A program made the position numbers and the translations under genes. A stretch of DNA of 31,815 bases from Gnetum montanum (lineage: Eukaryota; Streptophyta; Gnetopsida; Gnetales; Gnetaceae), in assembly GCA_015680685.1 (NCBI GenBank), contig MNCI01038314.1, positions 103,126-134,940 of the forward strand, given 5' to 3'. Under the pieces are notes generated by a model that saw only the letters and a program-made list of their open reading frames with translations, was not told where the DNA came from and did no database searches. Of the stretch, positions 1 to 10,434 are shown piece after piece (within the stretch, counting starts at the first letter, position 1; each line of letters opens with the position of its first letter).

Positions 1-19
1 TTAAAATCATCTCAGCCAA

Positions 20-44
20 TTGATATATATATATATATATATAA
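20..44. repeat. (TA)n microsatellite
   Basis: Simple alternating T/A run near the left end of the window. Confidence 0.9.
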
Positions 45-52
45 GCTAGTTA

Positions 53-250
53 CATATTCCTAGGTTCCACGCCTATCTTTGAGTAGGCTTATGCATCTTT
101 GATGGCTATCATTTGACATGCTTATATATCTATGGGTCCCACCCATATCTTTGAGTAGGCTTGGGGATATGCATTTTTTATGACTATCATCAAGCATGCT
201 AATATATTCCTAGGTTCCACTCCTACTTTCCAAGTGTGGCTTGGGTAGGG
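53..250. repeat. Imperfect tandem repeat, about 75-b unit, 2.6 copies
   Basis: Three successive units share ATATTCCTAGGTTCCAC or a variant of it, then CTATCTTTGAGTAGGCTT, then a GGCTATCAT...CATGCTTA block. Starts are near 53, 125 and 203; the third unit is partial. The pattern is read directly. No coding content. Confidence 0.75.
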
Positions 251-304
251 GTGGGACCCAAGAACACTTGTTGAAATAAAATAAAAACTAATTTCAATCT
301 CATT

Positions 305-468
305 AGCCAACTTTTTAGGTGTTGGAACCCAAAATAATTGTAATATAAGTACACCCCAAGATACATAGTCTAATTAGAACTTTACAACTTAATATCACCC
401 ACCAAGATCAAACCCATGACTTAGTACTTTCAAAGCAAGAGTCTTACCACAAAGCTAACACCTCATTG
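305..468 (-). repeat. tRNA-derived SINE, copy 1
   Basis: On the minus strand from about 468: AATGAGGTGTTAGC, a TTGTGGTAAG box-A-like segment, ATGGGTTTGATCTTGGTG as a box-B-like segment, then the shared body GTTCTAATTAGACTAT and TTGGGGTGTAC. The 22249 copy has the same order with a perfect TRGYNNARNGG box A. The tail runs into the flank near 305. It is a retroposon head, not a functional tRNA gene: there is no acceptor or anticodon fold. Confidence 0.75.
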
Positions 469-470
469 TT

Positions 471-2285
471 ATTAGTCAACTTTTTAACTATTGATATGGA
501 AATGCATCAATCATGGCCATGCATGTGAGTTAAGGCATTATGGACGATAAGGCACACATGTGACTTAAGGCACAATGGAGACACTTCCCATAGAAATGCC
601 ATGTTGAACAAATTAAATTTTTGTTTACATTGACTAAAACCCCTTGGATCTATCATACTAGTTTTAGCTTTAGATTTAAAGAATCTTTTAAACATAACTT
701 AGGGTAGCTTACTTAAGTCAAACCTATGACCTTACTTTTCATGCAAGAAGATCCTAATCTACTATACTGGTTTTAGCATCACTTTTAATGAGTTTTTTAA
801 ACATAACTTAGTGTACCCTACTTGAATCAAACCTATGACCTTACTTTTTATGTACGAAGGTCCTAATGTTGGTGGTTACCCTAGCTCTTTCCTCTTATTC
901 AAGGTGCTATTCACTTAGAAGTTATCCTCTTATAGCACTTCAATGTATAAAAAACCTCTTTAACTTTGGATAAGGTATCCAAGGAAGAATGAACACTATT
1001 CTATTTCCTCCTCTCTACCCCTTTTGAAGTACTCCTAACTTATTAAAGTTAATGTGAGCTTGAGTATGAAGCTATGTTTGTAAACTCTAGATCCGTTCAT
1101 CCAAAGGATTTCCCTATGTTGCAACAATGTGGCTACATTTCATGCATTTTTATATTCCTTAGGCAAACCCATTTGGAGCATAAAAGTTCCACAAGAATTA
1201 CTAAGTAAGCTTTCAAGGGTCATCATTGCAAACTTGTCCAAATAGCCTATCTAGTCAATAGTGTTGGCTGCAAATTTTTTAACCATTGTCTAATTATAAA
1301 GTTTATCATTTTTATAATAGAAAATTCCAAGGTATGTTCTCTTTATAAAAAACTTCCATGGTTTTAAAGAATATTTTGCAAAAACTAGCTTTGCCCTCAT
1401 TGCAAACCAGTTGTGAAAATTTTAATGTTGGTATTCAAAATTTTAGAAACAAAGAACTTTACTTGAATTTTTATCAATGTCTGTAGAGCTAGCATCATTA
1501 AGCTTTTGACAAATGAATTTTCTATATAAATATAGTATTGCAAATCTTAGACTCTTTCTCTATTGTGTTATATTTGATATAAAACTCTTTCTATTTTATA
1601 AAGTTCTTTTATAAAGTCAATTTCTTTATAAAAATTTATCAAAGGTATTGATTTAAAGGTGTGGCTGTGATGGACTAAACTTTTATTATGAGAAGATATC
1701 AATAATTAATATATTAGATTAGAAAAGGTAGATTGTAGATTCTTTCCATTATTTTTTTGAAGTTTGCCCTTGATATAGTGACATTGTATTCCACAAATGG
1801 CTCAACAAGAAATACCCCTTTAAATTATAAAGATGTAGGCTAATTTGTATTGAAGAAAACAAAGTATATGCCACAAGATTTGGGTTTGGCTACAAATTAG
1901 TCCTATGTAAATGATCAAATTTTCACATGTCAGGGTAAAAAGGATCTTGATTAAAGTGAAAAACAAAGGTATCAAAGCAAATTTCAACATTGCAATTGTT
2001 AAGAGAGATGTTTTTGCTATTAGGCAAACTTAGCAACAATTCACTACCAAGGTAAAGACCAAAGACTATTACAAATTATTGTGACTAATTATATTTCAAA
2101 ATTCAAAGAGATATATATTGAAAACTCAATTGTGGATTTGTGACGAAATTGCAATAGAAACAAATGAAAACGTTATCTAAAGTTAAAAGGGCATTAAGAC
2201 AAATAACATAGACAAATAGCTCTTCCTAATAACTCAAATGGTTACCTAATAAATAGCAAAGACAAATGGTCATTTATGATCAATT
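471..2285. other. AT-rich intergenic DNA, no gene seen
   Basis: No ORF of note and no recognisable protein similarity on either strand. Apart from the duplication at 655-866 I see only AT-rich unique-looking sequence. Confidence 0.6.
655..866. repeat. Direct tandem duplication, about 105-b unit
   Basis: Unit 1 (about 655-756) and unit 2 (about 761-866) share TTTTAAACATAACTTAG, then CAAACCTATGACCTTACTTTT, then a GATCCTAAT/GGTCCTAAT end. Read on the minus strand, the AAACCTATGACC segment resembles the box-B neighbourhood of the SINE family here, so it may derive from SINE DNA; that part is inference. Confidence 0.7.
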
Positions 2286-2289
2286 AGGA

Positions 2290-2387
2290 TTGTATGACTC
2301 AACATTGTGCACAAGAATCAAACCCATAACTAGGATCTTCCAAATCAAAGGTGGTATCGTTGTGCTAACACCTCATTGTGTACATTT
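2290..2387 (-). repeat. tRNA-derived SINE, copy 2 (head)
   Basis: The minus strand from 2387 reads CAATGAGGTGTTAGC, then ATGGGTTTGATTCTTGTG, then CAATGTTGAGT, the same order as the 22249 copy. The body after the tRNA-like head is lost or diverged. Confidence 0.65.
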
Positions 2388-2389
2388 TT

Positions 2390-3911
2390 TAAGTAAGAAA
2401 AGATTATAATGACACTTACATAGACCCTCAAAATAACTCTTACACCTCTTTATTATTGCTACATTAACCAATACCCAAAAGGAAGGGCTTTCTTGTTGCA
2501 AAATGCCAAAGATAAAAAAAAGTCTTAAACTTAGCTAACAATATGAATTGCGTAAAAAGAAATAAAACCATAGTACATAAAATAACATTTGCTCACTAAA
2601 GAATATAACATTCTTTATCAAATTAAAAATATAAAATTTGTTAAATCTCATTGTGACATTTCAAATCCTAAAGCTTTTGGTACAAGCACCTCTTGATTCC
2701 TTGTGTACTCTATCATAAGGCTGTGTATTCCTTGTGTACTCTATCATGAGGCTGTGTAGGCAGCCAAAATGAAGGCCTTTTGCTGTGAATACCTACCTCC
2801 CTTACTAATCAAAAAAAGGCTTTAAGGCTAAATGCATGCAAGTTAGCGGGCATCTTAACTGTAGTTCATGTATAGTTAACTGCGATATGTCAATCGTATC
2901 GTTTATATTATCATCCATGTGGTACGTGTTACGCTACCAAAGTTTGGATTGACTTGTGTTGTGTATTCTCAATGTGCTTGTAGGTTACCGTGTTTATTGA
3001 AACATAATCCACCTTAGAATCCACCCGTGTTCTTAAGACTCCAAGTGGTACCTTAACAGCACCTGCCAAGGTAATGCCTATAATGACAACTAAATGACTC
3101 ATCTGGAGTGGAAGGCTGGTCTTTCCTCAAAAAGGGACCTAACTAAATTCTTCGGGCAATAACAACGAGATAATTTATCACTAGGAAGTTGGTATTCCCT
3201 CGTAGAGATTCACATCAAGCAATTAACGTAGCCTATACAAGCCTACATTTTGTTTCAATGAGCAGAGTAGGTCAATTCATACATTCCAGACACATACCAA
3301 ACTCTCTATACCTCGTTTGCAGAAGGACCTATATTAGAGTTGCATAATTTCACTGGTACACACAAATGCAAATACAAAATTTTGAAAGGATATACACCTC
3401 TACATTACAAAATCATTATCTATTCATGGACTACACTAACATGCTAGCTATGCACATTTTTCTGGTCAAACAAATGTGCTGTGGCTTTCCGAACACCATT
3501 TAGCCCTATTTGTATGCTACAGAGTACATACAGAGATCCTAAAGCTTACCGATTCAGATGGATAGCTAAATGTCATCAACTAACAAACACTTTTGGATGG
3601 TAAGAAAAGATCCTTTAACCTTTTTTTTGGGTATATGCATCTAGCCTCCTCTTCTGACCTAATTTTTCTTAAGAATGATACTTTAGATAATTGAAATGTA
3701 TATTTGACATGGAATTTACACATCTTGAAAAAATTAAAAAATCAACACTCATTCCAATACAAAGTCATTTTTGTTTCACTCTACAGAAGCAAACCTAACC
3801 AAAGCATCATGTTTTCACAAAAACTGCACAACAGAACAAAATACACTTCAGCCTTTTCGACATGGAATACATGTAAAATCTGAGATATTTAAAAAGAGAG
3901 AAAGGAGGGGA
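2390..3911. other. Intergenic DNA and VPS39 3' flank
   Basis: No protein-coding similarity found. It holds the short duplication at 2694-2757 and, next to 3911, the region that must contain the VPS39 3' UTR on the minus strand. No canonical AATAAA is visible on the minus strand in the first few hundred bases after the stop. Confidence 0.5.
2694..2757. repeat. Tandem duplication, about 31 b
   Basis: ATTCCTTGTGTACTCTATCA followed by WRAGGCTGTGT occurs twice in succession. It is followed by a segment ending TACTAATCAAAAAAA near 2817, which resembles the A-tailed 3' end of a retroposon (inference). Confidence 0.7.
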
Positions 3912-6847
3912 CTATGCTGCTTTGATTGTTTGAGAATCCCGGAAACACACAAAGTGCACTAGGGTACTTGTATTAGGATAAACGGCAAACACACTCGTTC
4001 CAATCTTTTTATTACACAAAGAACATGTGCTTTCACTGTCGATCTTCACCACCTGTTTTCTCTTCTTGTAGAGGTCATTTTTAACCTGCCAAGTTAAAAG
4101 CAAAGAAAGTAAATTTGACATATTTGTAATAATGTGTTTTCCAGTTTGCAACAAGATACATTACCTGCAGGTGTTCACTATGACGAAGATTCCTTATGAC
4201 TGAGTAATTACGACGAGCTTCAGTAGACTTCTTCAACAGTGGTTCCAGGAATAGAAGCAATTGCTGTTAAAAAACAAGTCATGACAAATGCCAATTTTAT
4301 TTCAAAAAAACAAATTACCGTTCTGAACAACTACTTTGAAATTTTTGGGACGTCAAATAGCTCTTGTTTTCTTCTGCATTTGAACCTACAGTAAGTACAC
4401 TTAAATGCTCTTATGTTTTAGAATTTTCAAAAATCACACTGGATCGATGGGACTACTGTGATTGTTGGAAGTAAATAATGCAATAATTTTTTGGATACAT
4501 GCTAAGGTTACAAGAAAAAATTGTCTACTTCTTAGGATTCAAATAAATAAATAAAGCCCAGCTTCATTGTTACGTTAAGCTAATAACTCGTGTAAAGATA
4601 AAATTCTCTCAAAAATCTTGGATTTTCACACCTGCAACTTAGTATTGGAAGGGAGCATACGCAGTGCTTGTGCCCCATTTATACGATCCCAACGCTGACT
4701 CAAAAGATTAAGAGCCTCCTCAAGCATCATTCCTTCCGTACTTGTCCCTCCCTCAGAAGGCCCTTCCTCATCACTATGGCCACTATCCGGTGCATTGTCA
4801 GTGCTGCTAAGATTCTGCCGGACCTCTTCAGGACCTTCAATTTCAGCTATTTTTTTACCTATATTTGGCTTGGTTCTATGAGCAGAGCTACCTTTGCGAG
4901 TTGAAAATCCTTTAGATGAGTGCAAAGTTGCAACAGTGCGATCAAAAACCTTTTTAGATCTTTGTGGATAAAGATACACTTGCAATAAGGTAAGATAAAT
5001 GTTCAAGGCTGCTTTCTGGTCAGCTTGGTAAAATTGGGTTGTTCCTTGAGCACTCGCCATCTTACTATGCTTGACAGGAACAGCAGCATTGTAAATGCGA
5101 TCGCAGTAAGCGACAGCAAGTGCCGGCTCTCGAAGCTGTTAATAATTAGTCAGTCGTGTGGAAATTTATGAAAGCAATTTTTTAAGGAAACAATATAAAA
5201 CATGAAGTAAATTTCAGTCGGTGAGCATTCATCAAATTACCTTGTGTGCATACAGTGTCAATGCAAGTTCATGTTGTTGCATCTTCCCTAGCAAGTAGGC
5301 ACGCTCTTCATATAGGGCATCTACAGGAAGTCGTTTCAACACCACCTCAGGATTGTAACCAGAAGCGTTTTCCAAGGCAGCCAAGAATTTCTGCCTTGTG
5401 ACTGAATATTGTTTTTCATCCCAGTTGCCCTCAGATTTGTTCTCATTGTACTCCTCAAGAACCTTTGATAGATATATTTGCACCTAAGTACACGGGCAAA
5501 AAAACCAAGCCAGCAAGATAAACACAAGATAAAACTCAGAAAAATAACATCAATTTTAACAATTTGCAAAAGCTGAGTCAGAACAACAGTGGTTATTTAC
5601 CAGCTCATTCTGAAGACTAGAAGGCACTGAAGAATCATTGCGGGCAAGCATGTGCTCTAAATATGTGACTTGCATATGTGGAGCATGTTGCTTAAGATAT
5701 GAATTGACCAAGTTCGGTGGAAGAGGTGGATCTGTTGACGAGAACAACTCAATTGTTTGTTCAGGGCATGCTTCAAGAATCCATGTTGAACAATCTAGAA
5801 CAAGTGCAGGATCTAAGCCTCCGAGTGGCTAGTTTAACAGAAATAAAAGGTATTTTACGATTCCCTTCATTTCAAGAGAGATTGCATTGGACTAGAAATG
5901 TAACTAGAAACACCACCACAATAAGGATTTGGATTACCTTTAGGTATTCTATGATCGCTTCTGGTCCAAATTTCTGTGCATCTGTAACTGGAACTGGCAA
6001 AGAATCCCTCTCAGCAACCAACTTATTTAGAAGTTTAAGGGCCTCCCGATGCATTTCATTGTATTTATAAAGTTCTATCAACTCAATATAATATCATTCC
6101 TTTTTGTAGCATAAATTTTTCACAAACATTGACATCGCAGTAATTTGGCCCACGAAGTAGTTCCAGAGCTTCTTTAGAGTGCCCTGTGAATCGTAAAGAC
6201 TGAATGAGAGCCGTATCTACAATGGTAGCAATCTCTCTTGCACTTCCACTACCCCTCTTATCCTCGTAGTACTAGAAATAACACCAAGAAGGATTTTGTA
6301 AGGCAGATGAATCTCACATGTGTTATAATTACATATATAATACATACAAAAACTGCATCAAAATTGCTCAAGAAATATAAAGAAAATGTGGAAAACGGAA
6401 CATTTAAAGCTGCATACCTTCATGGTTGTCTTTGGCCTCCATACATCAACAGCTGCATCTTCAAATACTGCTGCGACAACCTCATCAGTATCTTCTGCTG
6501 CTGCTTTGCTTATAATAGCTTTTCGCTTGTTGTATAGGAACTTGTTGAGTGCCATCAATGCATTATGGTCTGGCCTATGTATTAAAACTTTGTTCTTGTC
6601 TTCATCTTGTGATGGTGACGCCTGAGAAGCCTCATCTGATCCATTGGAACTAGTCTTTCCCAAGGATTGTTCATATGATGTGTCTAGAGAAGATTCAAAA
6701 AGTTTCTCTGATGATTTCACAGAAGAAACATCTGGAAGTTTAATCAGGGGATACAAGGATAATATTGTCGCAGTATTCAAGGAAGATGCCAAAAACTGAT
6801 CCATAGCCTCCTCATAACTCTCATTTTCAAACAGGTATTGGCCATAT
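3912..6847 (-). CDS. VPS39: VPS39/VAM6-like vacuolar sorting protein, 3' seven exons (partial, one frameshift)
   Basis: Minus-strand exons 6847-6418, 6271-5938, 5828-5601, 5483-5241, 5135-4632, 4263-4165 and 4085-3912 (stop TAG 3914-3912), each bounded by AG/GT, give about 670 residues that match the C-terminal two thirds of plant VPS39 from memory of the family. Recognisable stretches are YLFENESYEEAMDQFLAS in the first exon, LVNSYLKQHAPHMQ in the third, WDEKQY and LKRLPVDALYEERA in the fourth, LLSQRWDRINGAQALRMLP in the fifth, and a terminal CX2C...HX2C zinc-binding-like region (CSLCNKKIG, LVHFVC). Family role: a HOPS-complex subunit acting with Rab7 in tethering and fusing late endosomes with the vacuole. 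The N-terminal CNH/beta-propeller part (about 330 residues) is not in the window. All six introns are phase 0 and short (79-368 b). The second exon is 334 b, not a multiple of three, and is frameshifted. The gene is either real with an indel error, or a decayed copy. Confidence 0.93.
5938..6271 (-). pseudogene. VPS39: VPS39 exon with net +1 frameshift
   Basis: The 5' half reads YYEDKRGSGSAREIATIVDT and continues through LLRGPNYCDVNVCEKFMLQ in one frame. The 3' half reads IELYKYNEMHREALKLLNKL through IIEYLK in another. The first frame meets TGA at 6085-6083 and the second is closed upstream by TGA at 6096-6094, so the extra base lies within about 6086-6094, an ATATTATAT tract. Both flanking junctions are phase 0, yet the exon is 334 b. 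No GT-AG pair inside could remove the problem. It could be a sequencing indel in an AT-rich tract or a true disabling mutation. Confidence 0.85.
6418..6847 (-). CDS. VPS39: VPS39 first visible exon
   Basis: 430 b that open with the last base of a split Arg codon after the acceptor ending TTGGACAG and close at ATGAAG before GTATGC. They encode the clathrin-repeat-like segment around YLFENESYEEAMDQFLAS, an acidic/serine-rich linker (SQDEDKNK), then NALMALNKFLYNKRKAII. The intact acceptor means an upstream exon is expected, but none is recognisable to the right within the window. Confidence 0.9.
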
Positions 6848-7148
6848 CTGTCCAAAAATTTTATCATATGAGAATATGTAAAGAAGATATTTCACCTAGT
6901 TTGAGATTCCATACAGGGGCTAAACAGGATAGTAGGATTTAAGAAAAATGAGGACAGATGTCATACAGGATAGATGTCAGCTCATATAAGCTGAACATGT
7001 GCAAGATAAAAGTCATAAAACATATTCACCATCCACAATATTATGCGAGAGACTTCATAAAGCAGAGAGAGAGGGAAGTTAGAGTTCGCTGTGGTTTAGA
7101 CATTAAGATCTGGTGCTGTGGTTGCTGTCTTCCGTGTTTGCTGTCCTC

Positions 7149-7263
7149 GCTGTAATCTGACACCAAAGGTGTCAGAGGTGGTGTCAGAGGTGTCAGATTA
7201 CAGCAAATAGTTGCTGTCCTCTATGCAGGGAAGCTGTAATCTGACATGGTGTCAGATTACAGC
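7149..7263. repeat. Nested palindromes at the foldback core
   Basis: GCTGTAATCTGACACC (7149-7164) pairs with its complement at 7189-7204. A near-perfect palindrome at 7233-7263 repeats the same motif, so the 16-mer or a near copy occurs four times, twice in each orientation. Confidence 0.85.
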
Positions 7264-7701
7264 TTCGCTACACAGAAGACAGCAACCACAGCACCAGATC
7301 TTAATGTCTAAACCTCCAACAGCGAACTCTAACTTCCCTCTTTCTCTCTCTCTGCTTCATCCGGTGGATGTGTTTGGCCTTCTTAAATACAGACCATTGA
7401 AGAGTTTGGTGTAGCCACGGTCTCGAATGAGAATGATGCAACGTTACCCTCCAAATTCAATTCATTTACTTTAAAATGATAAAGACAAAAGGAGCTGCAG
7501 TGGAGGGAAGATGTGGAAGAGACGCAGCTGGAGCCATCTCTACGCCTCTCATGCAAATGCAACCTACAACTACCCACAACGTTTTGACGTGGATCTTTTA
7601 CGTTATTTTATGTCGCTCCATTTTAATACGACCTTCTTTCTAGTATACTTATAATTATGGTATGATTCTTCCTCCTAAATAAAAGTAAAATACGGTCTCT
7701 A

Positions 7702-7793
7702 ATGGGTTGCGCACATAGTATAGTATTAGGTTGTTACTGTGTATTGCAAATGGGTTGCGCACGTAGTATTAGGTTGTTACTGTGTATTGCAAA
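7702..7793. repeat. Tandem duplication, about 45 b
   Basis: TGGGTTGCGCAC, then RTAGTATTAGGTTGTTACTG and TGTATTGCAAA, are repeated in tandem; the first copy has an extra TATAG. It lies in the unpaired part of the foldback element. Confidence 0.8.
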
Positions 7794-7914
7794 TTTAAGC
7801 AGAAAAGAATCGCATAATATTGTGGATGGTGAATATGTTTTATGACTTTTATATTGTGCTAAATGCTTTGTCATAAATGTGACAAATTTTTCGTTCTATT
7901 TCATATGTACTTAG

Positions 7915-7973
7915 TTGTTGCTCTTGAAAAATTTCCGGTTGTTGCTCTTGAAAAATTTCCGGTTGTTGCTCTT
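7915..7973. repeat. Tandem repeat, about 25-b unit, 2.3 copies
   Basis: GTTGTTGCTCTTGAAAAATT followed by TCCG occurs twice and then a partial third time, inside the foldback element's right-hand insertion. Confidence 0.85.
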
Positions 7974-8032
7974 ATCTATTGATGCCCCTTGCACATGTTC
8001 AGCTCATATGAGCTGACATCTATCCTATATGA

Positions 8033-8824
8033 ACTCTGATGCAGTAGTTACATGGCTGTAATATGCACATGGCGAATTCACATGAGTTTTGTGCTGTGAC
8101 ACAGAGCTTTTTCAAATCACAAAACTTAAAAAATTTGAAGAAGTTGTAAAAAAAAGGTTTCAATCGCGAGATCTCAGCATGAACAATGGTTAGTAAACTT
8201 GTACTTGTACCATGAGTTTTTTGGTGAACTCCGAATTTTTGTAAGATGAACTTACCTACCATACAAGCTCACCTGGTAATTGAGACTCTCCATGTGTAGG
8301 GGCATGAGAAGAAAAGCTCAGAATCTCTCTGATATTCTTCTTTAATTCTTTTAAAGCTTCGGTGGCTTCATTTCAAAAATCCATGATGCGGGTCCAGCAG
8401 TCTCTTGTAGGCGTTAAAACTGTTATTATCATAAATAAATGGGTGGTGCGGCTGGTGTTTGTTGTCCATGATTATGGTCATTCCACGTTTGTCGTTGTAC
8501 TGTCTCGTGAAACCGATCAATGCTGGAACGCTGGACAGTGAAGGAGTTAATGATAAGTCAGAGATGGATTAGATAGCAAGTGCTTCTGACTTTCAGTCAT
8601 TTTCTTCCGTGGATGTCCATGCCGTTGGTTGGTTTGGAAATTCATGTTGGTTTGTCCAGTAGCAGATATATTTTTGAATCGTCGTGGTAAACTAGTGATA
8701 TACGTTTGTCATAGCTACACCATGCTCTGCTCACCTGTATTTTCATTTTTACTTGGTCCTTGAAGTGACACGTTTCTTAATCTCACTTGTTGAATTAAAA
8801 CTGCGTGACTTGCATGGTACTTGC
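8033..8824. other. Non-repetitive spacer, probable VPS39 intron, no confirmed exon
   Basis: Slightly more GC than its surroundings. The minus strand from about 8370 to 8263 is open and ends in a plausible donor (CCAG before GTGAGC), but its translation (EATEALKELKKNIREIL) matches nothing I recognise in VPS39. I see no other gene signal. Confidence 0.4.
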
Positions 8825-9033
8825 AAGATAAAACATAAAAATCAAGCCTGGGCTCTCACTTAACCACACACTTGCACCGACATAAGTGAAGGCAAGAAGA
8901 CAACAATCACATTTGTAGATCACTATCTTTGCTATTGGCATTTGGGGAATCAAAGTCCATGGAGTTCGACTTGATCACTAGTCAACGCTTATGATTTGTA
9001 TGGTTGGGTGTAGAGACTACTCGTTGCTCATCA
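8825..9033 (+). repeat. E1 5' LTR, 5'-truncated
   Basis: AAGATAAAACATAAAAATCA onward aligns to 21493-21713, sharing GTAGATCACTATCTTTG, TATTGGCATTTGG, GTTTGTATGGTTGGG and the end CTCATCA. Sequence left of 8825 does not align with sequence left of 21493, so the upstream part of this LTR is lost or replaced. Confidence 0.8.
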
Positions 9034-9055
9034 TTAGTGCCATTGTCGGGGATTT
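9034..9055 (+). promoter_or_regulatory. E1 primer binding site (tRNA-Asp-like)
   Basis: TTAGTGCCATTGTCGGGGAT directly follows the LTR end. It is a diverged form of the plant tRNA-Asp-complementary sequence used by Athila-type elements, and matches the E2 site at 14098 in position. Confidence 0.7.
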
Positions 9056-9173
9056 TGGTTAACTAAGTGCACTACCTAGAAGAGATAGTGAAATCATTTG
9101 TTGTAAAAGGAACCTAACGCTAACATCATTAAAGACAAAAAAAAAAGCACATTGTTTTTCTCAATCACCGAAT

Positions 9174-10370
9174 ATGGCTTTTTCTCACAGGGAAGACTCT
9201 CCACCACCATTCATAGGTGAATCCAATCAACAAAGACAGGAAGATCATAGAACATCAGTGCCTCAACAATTTAAGGTGGTCTACACTTATGTGGATGCCT
9301 ATACTTTGGACTTCACCTTCATCTTGCACCAAAATGAGCAACTGTGGTAAAGGGACATGGAAGGCAACATCATGTTGCCTCTCGACCAATCTGTTCCTGT
9401 AATGCTATTGAACAATCTTATCAAGCTAGGAATTGTAAGACTCAATGCAAAGTACAAAATGCAAGATCATGCTTATCAGAATTATCATCCCATAGAAGCA
9501 TAGAAAAAGAAAGATCGACAAATGGAAGCCTAACATGAGGCCTCAAAAGGCAAACAAGATCCTACCCACTTGTTCATGCAGACACACAAAGAAGGAGAGG
9601 ACTTCTTTTTGGGGACCTATCAATACATTGATTCTCCTCCTCTTTTTGACAAGGAGATCCTTAACTAGTGTCTGTAGTCCACTATTGACAACCTTGGTTC
9701 TAGGAGGAATGGGCCCCAAGATTAGGGGGCCTCAAAAGAGGGTAAACAAGGCAGGAACAATGATAAGCACAAAGAACAAGACAAACATGGTCATTGGGGT
9801 AGGAACCAAAGAAGGGGGAGTAGTAGGCACTACTATGATGCTAGTTCTCCTTCCTTTTCAACTTCTTCATCCTCATTGTCTTCCTCCTTCAACTCCGATC
9901 AAAGTTGCAGAGGTAATAACAATCATGATGGAGGTGAACAGTGGGAAGGGATAATTGCAGATCCCACTGAAATGATAGAGACCATGGGCATGAGAAGTAG
10001 GAAGATGATCATCATAGAGAAAGGAGGGACAATAGGACTTGTCATAGGCATCATGGCCATGATAGAGGCCATCGAGACCACTATGACTATGATGAGTCTC
10101 TGTTGGCAACCAAGAACATGTTGAACATTGTAGAGGCTGTACGAATACCGATGAGGCATGTGAAAGATTGCTAGATCAAATAGTTAGATATGAATAATAT
10201 TCTCAAGTTTGAAGGGAGGTACAATTCATATCGAACAAATCACTTGCAAGCCTTTCACGATGCTTGTAAATTGCATAACCTACCTCCTCAACAATGTTTG
10301 TCGAGCCTCCTTCAAACCAAAAAACTTCCCAGTTACACATTGTCATGTTGACCCACATAGTCACTAATTA
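9174..10370 (+). pseudogene. E1 gag-like region
   Basis: ATG at 9174 opens MAFSHREDSPPPFIGE and runs to TAA about 60 codons on. The same frame then continues past further stops (TAG after PIEA, TAA after QMEA) to about 9670. Around 9870-10110 lies low-complexity Ser-, Asp-, His- and Arg-rich coding. About 10180-10330 encodes GRYNSYRTNHLQAFHDACK, resembling the RYDPYQHL-type gag core seen in E2 and E3. The product would be the capsid-like protein. It cannot be made from this copy. Confidence 0.6.
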
Positions 10371-10434
10371 GATTAAGGCCAACCATCTTCTCAAGAAGAG
10401 ATCTAATCCTGGGAGTCCCCTTATTTATTTGCAA

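Larger units (their letters stand above)
6961..8032. mobile_element. Foldback/TIR DNA element with long asymmetric inverted arms
   Basis: Left end 6961-7004 and right end 7988-8032 are inverted copies of about 43 b, starting TCATAYAGGATAGATG. The left arm continues as one inverted copy. 7005-7045 pairs with about 7812-7850, and about 7056-7164 pairs with about 7249-7362. The right arm is therefore split by two segments, about 7363-7811 and 7851-7987, with no counterpart in the left arm. No transposase is seen. The flanking 9-mers, CATCTGTCC and CATCAGAGT on the minus strand, share only CATC and one further base, so a target duplication is at best degraded. It lies just upstream of the first visible VPS39 exon, probably in an intron. 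The class (MULE-like, foldback or MITE) is uncertain. Confidence 0.75.

Noticed and set aside
5638-6070. Plus-strand ORFs opposite the VPS39 exons
   Set aside because: Antisense shadows of the minus-strand exons, which match a known family.
7383-7577. 64-codon minus-strand ORF inside the foldback element as a captured gene fragment
   Set aside because: No recognisable protein and a composition like its noncoding surroundings; a chance ORF is likelier.
7915-7973. Short direct repeats as a CRISPR-like array
   Set aside because: Only 2.3 head-to-tail units without spacers, in a plant nuclear context.
8033-8080. CIRVHI-like reading on the minus strand beside the foldback end as the missing SIHIR segment of VPS39
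   Set aside because: No GT donor follows, the bases belong partly to the element terminus, and the preceding residues do not match.
8262-8370. Minus-strand open segment ending in a GT donor (EATEALKELKKNIREIL) as a further VPS39 exon
   Set aside because: No similarity to the expected VPS39 sequence upstream of YLFENESYEEAM, a stop just upstream and no convincing acceptor.
9873-10159. Overlapping ORFs on both strands rich in His, Asp, Met and Ile
   Set aside because: Low-complexity codon repeats of the E1 gag-like region read in other frames.
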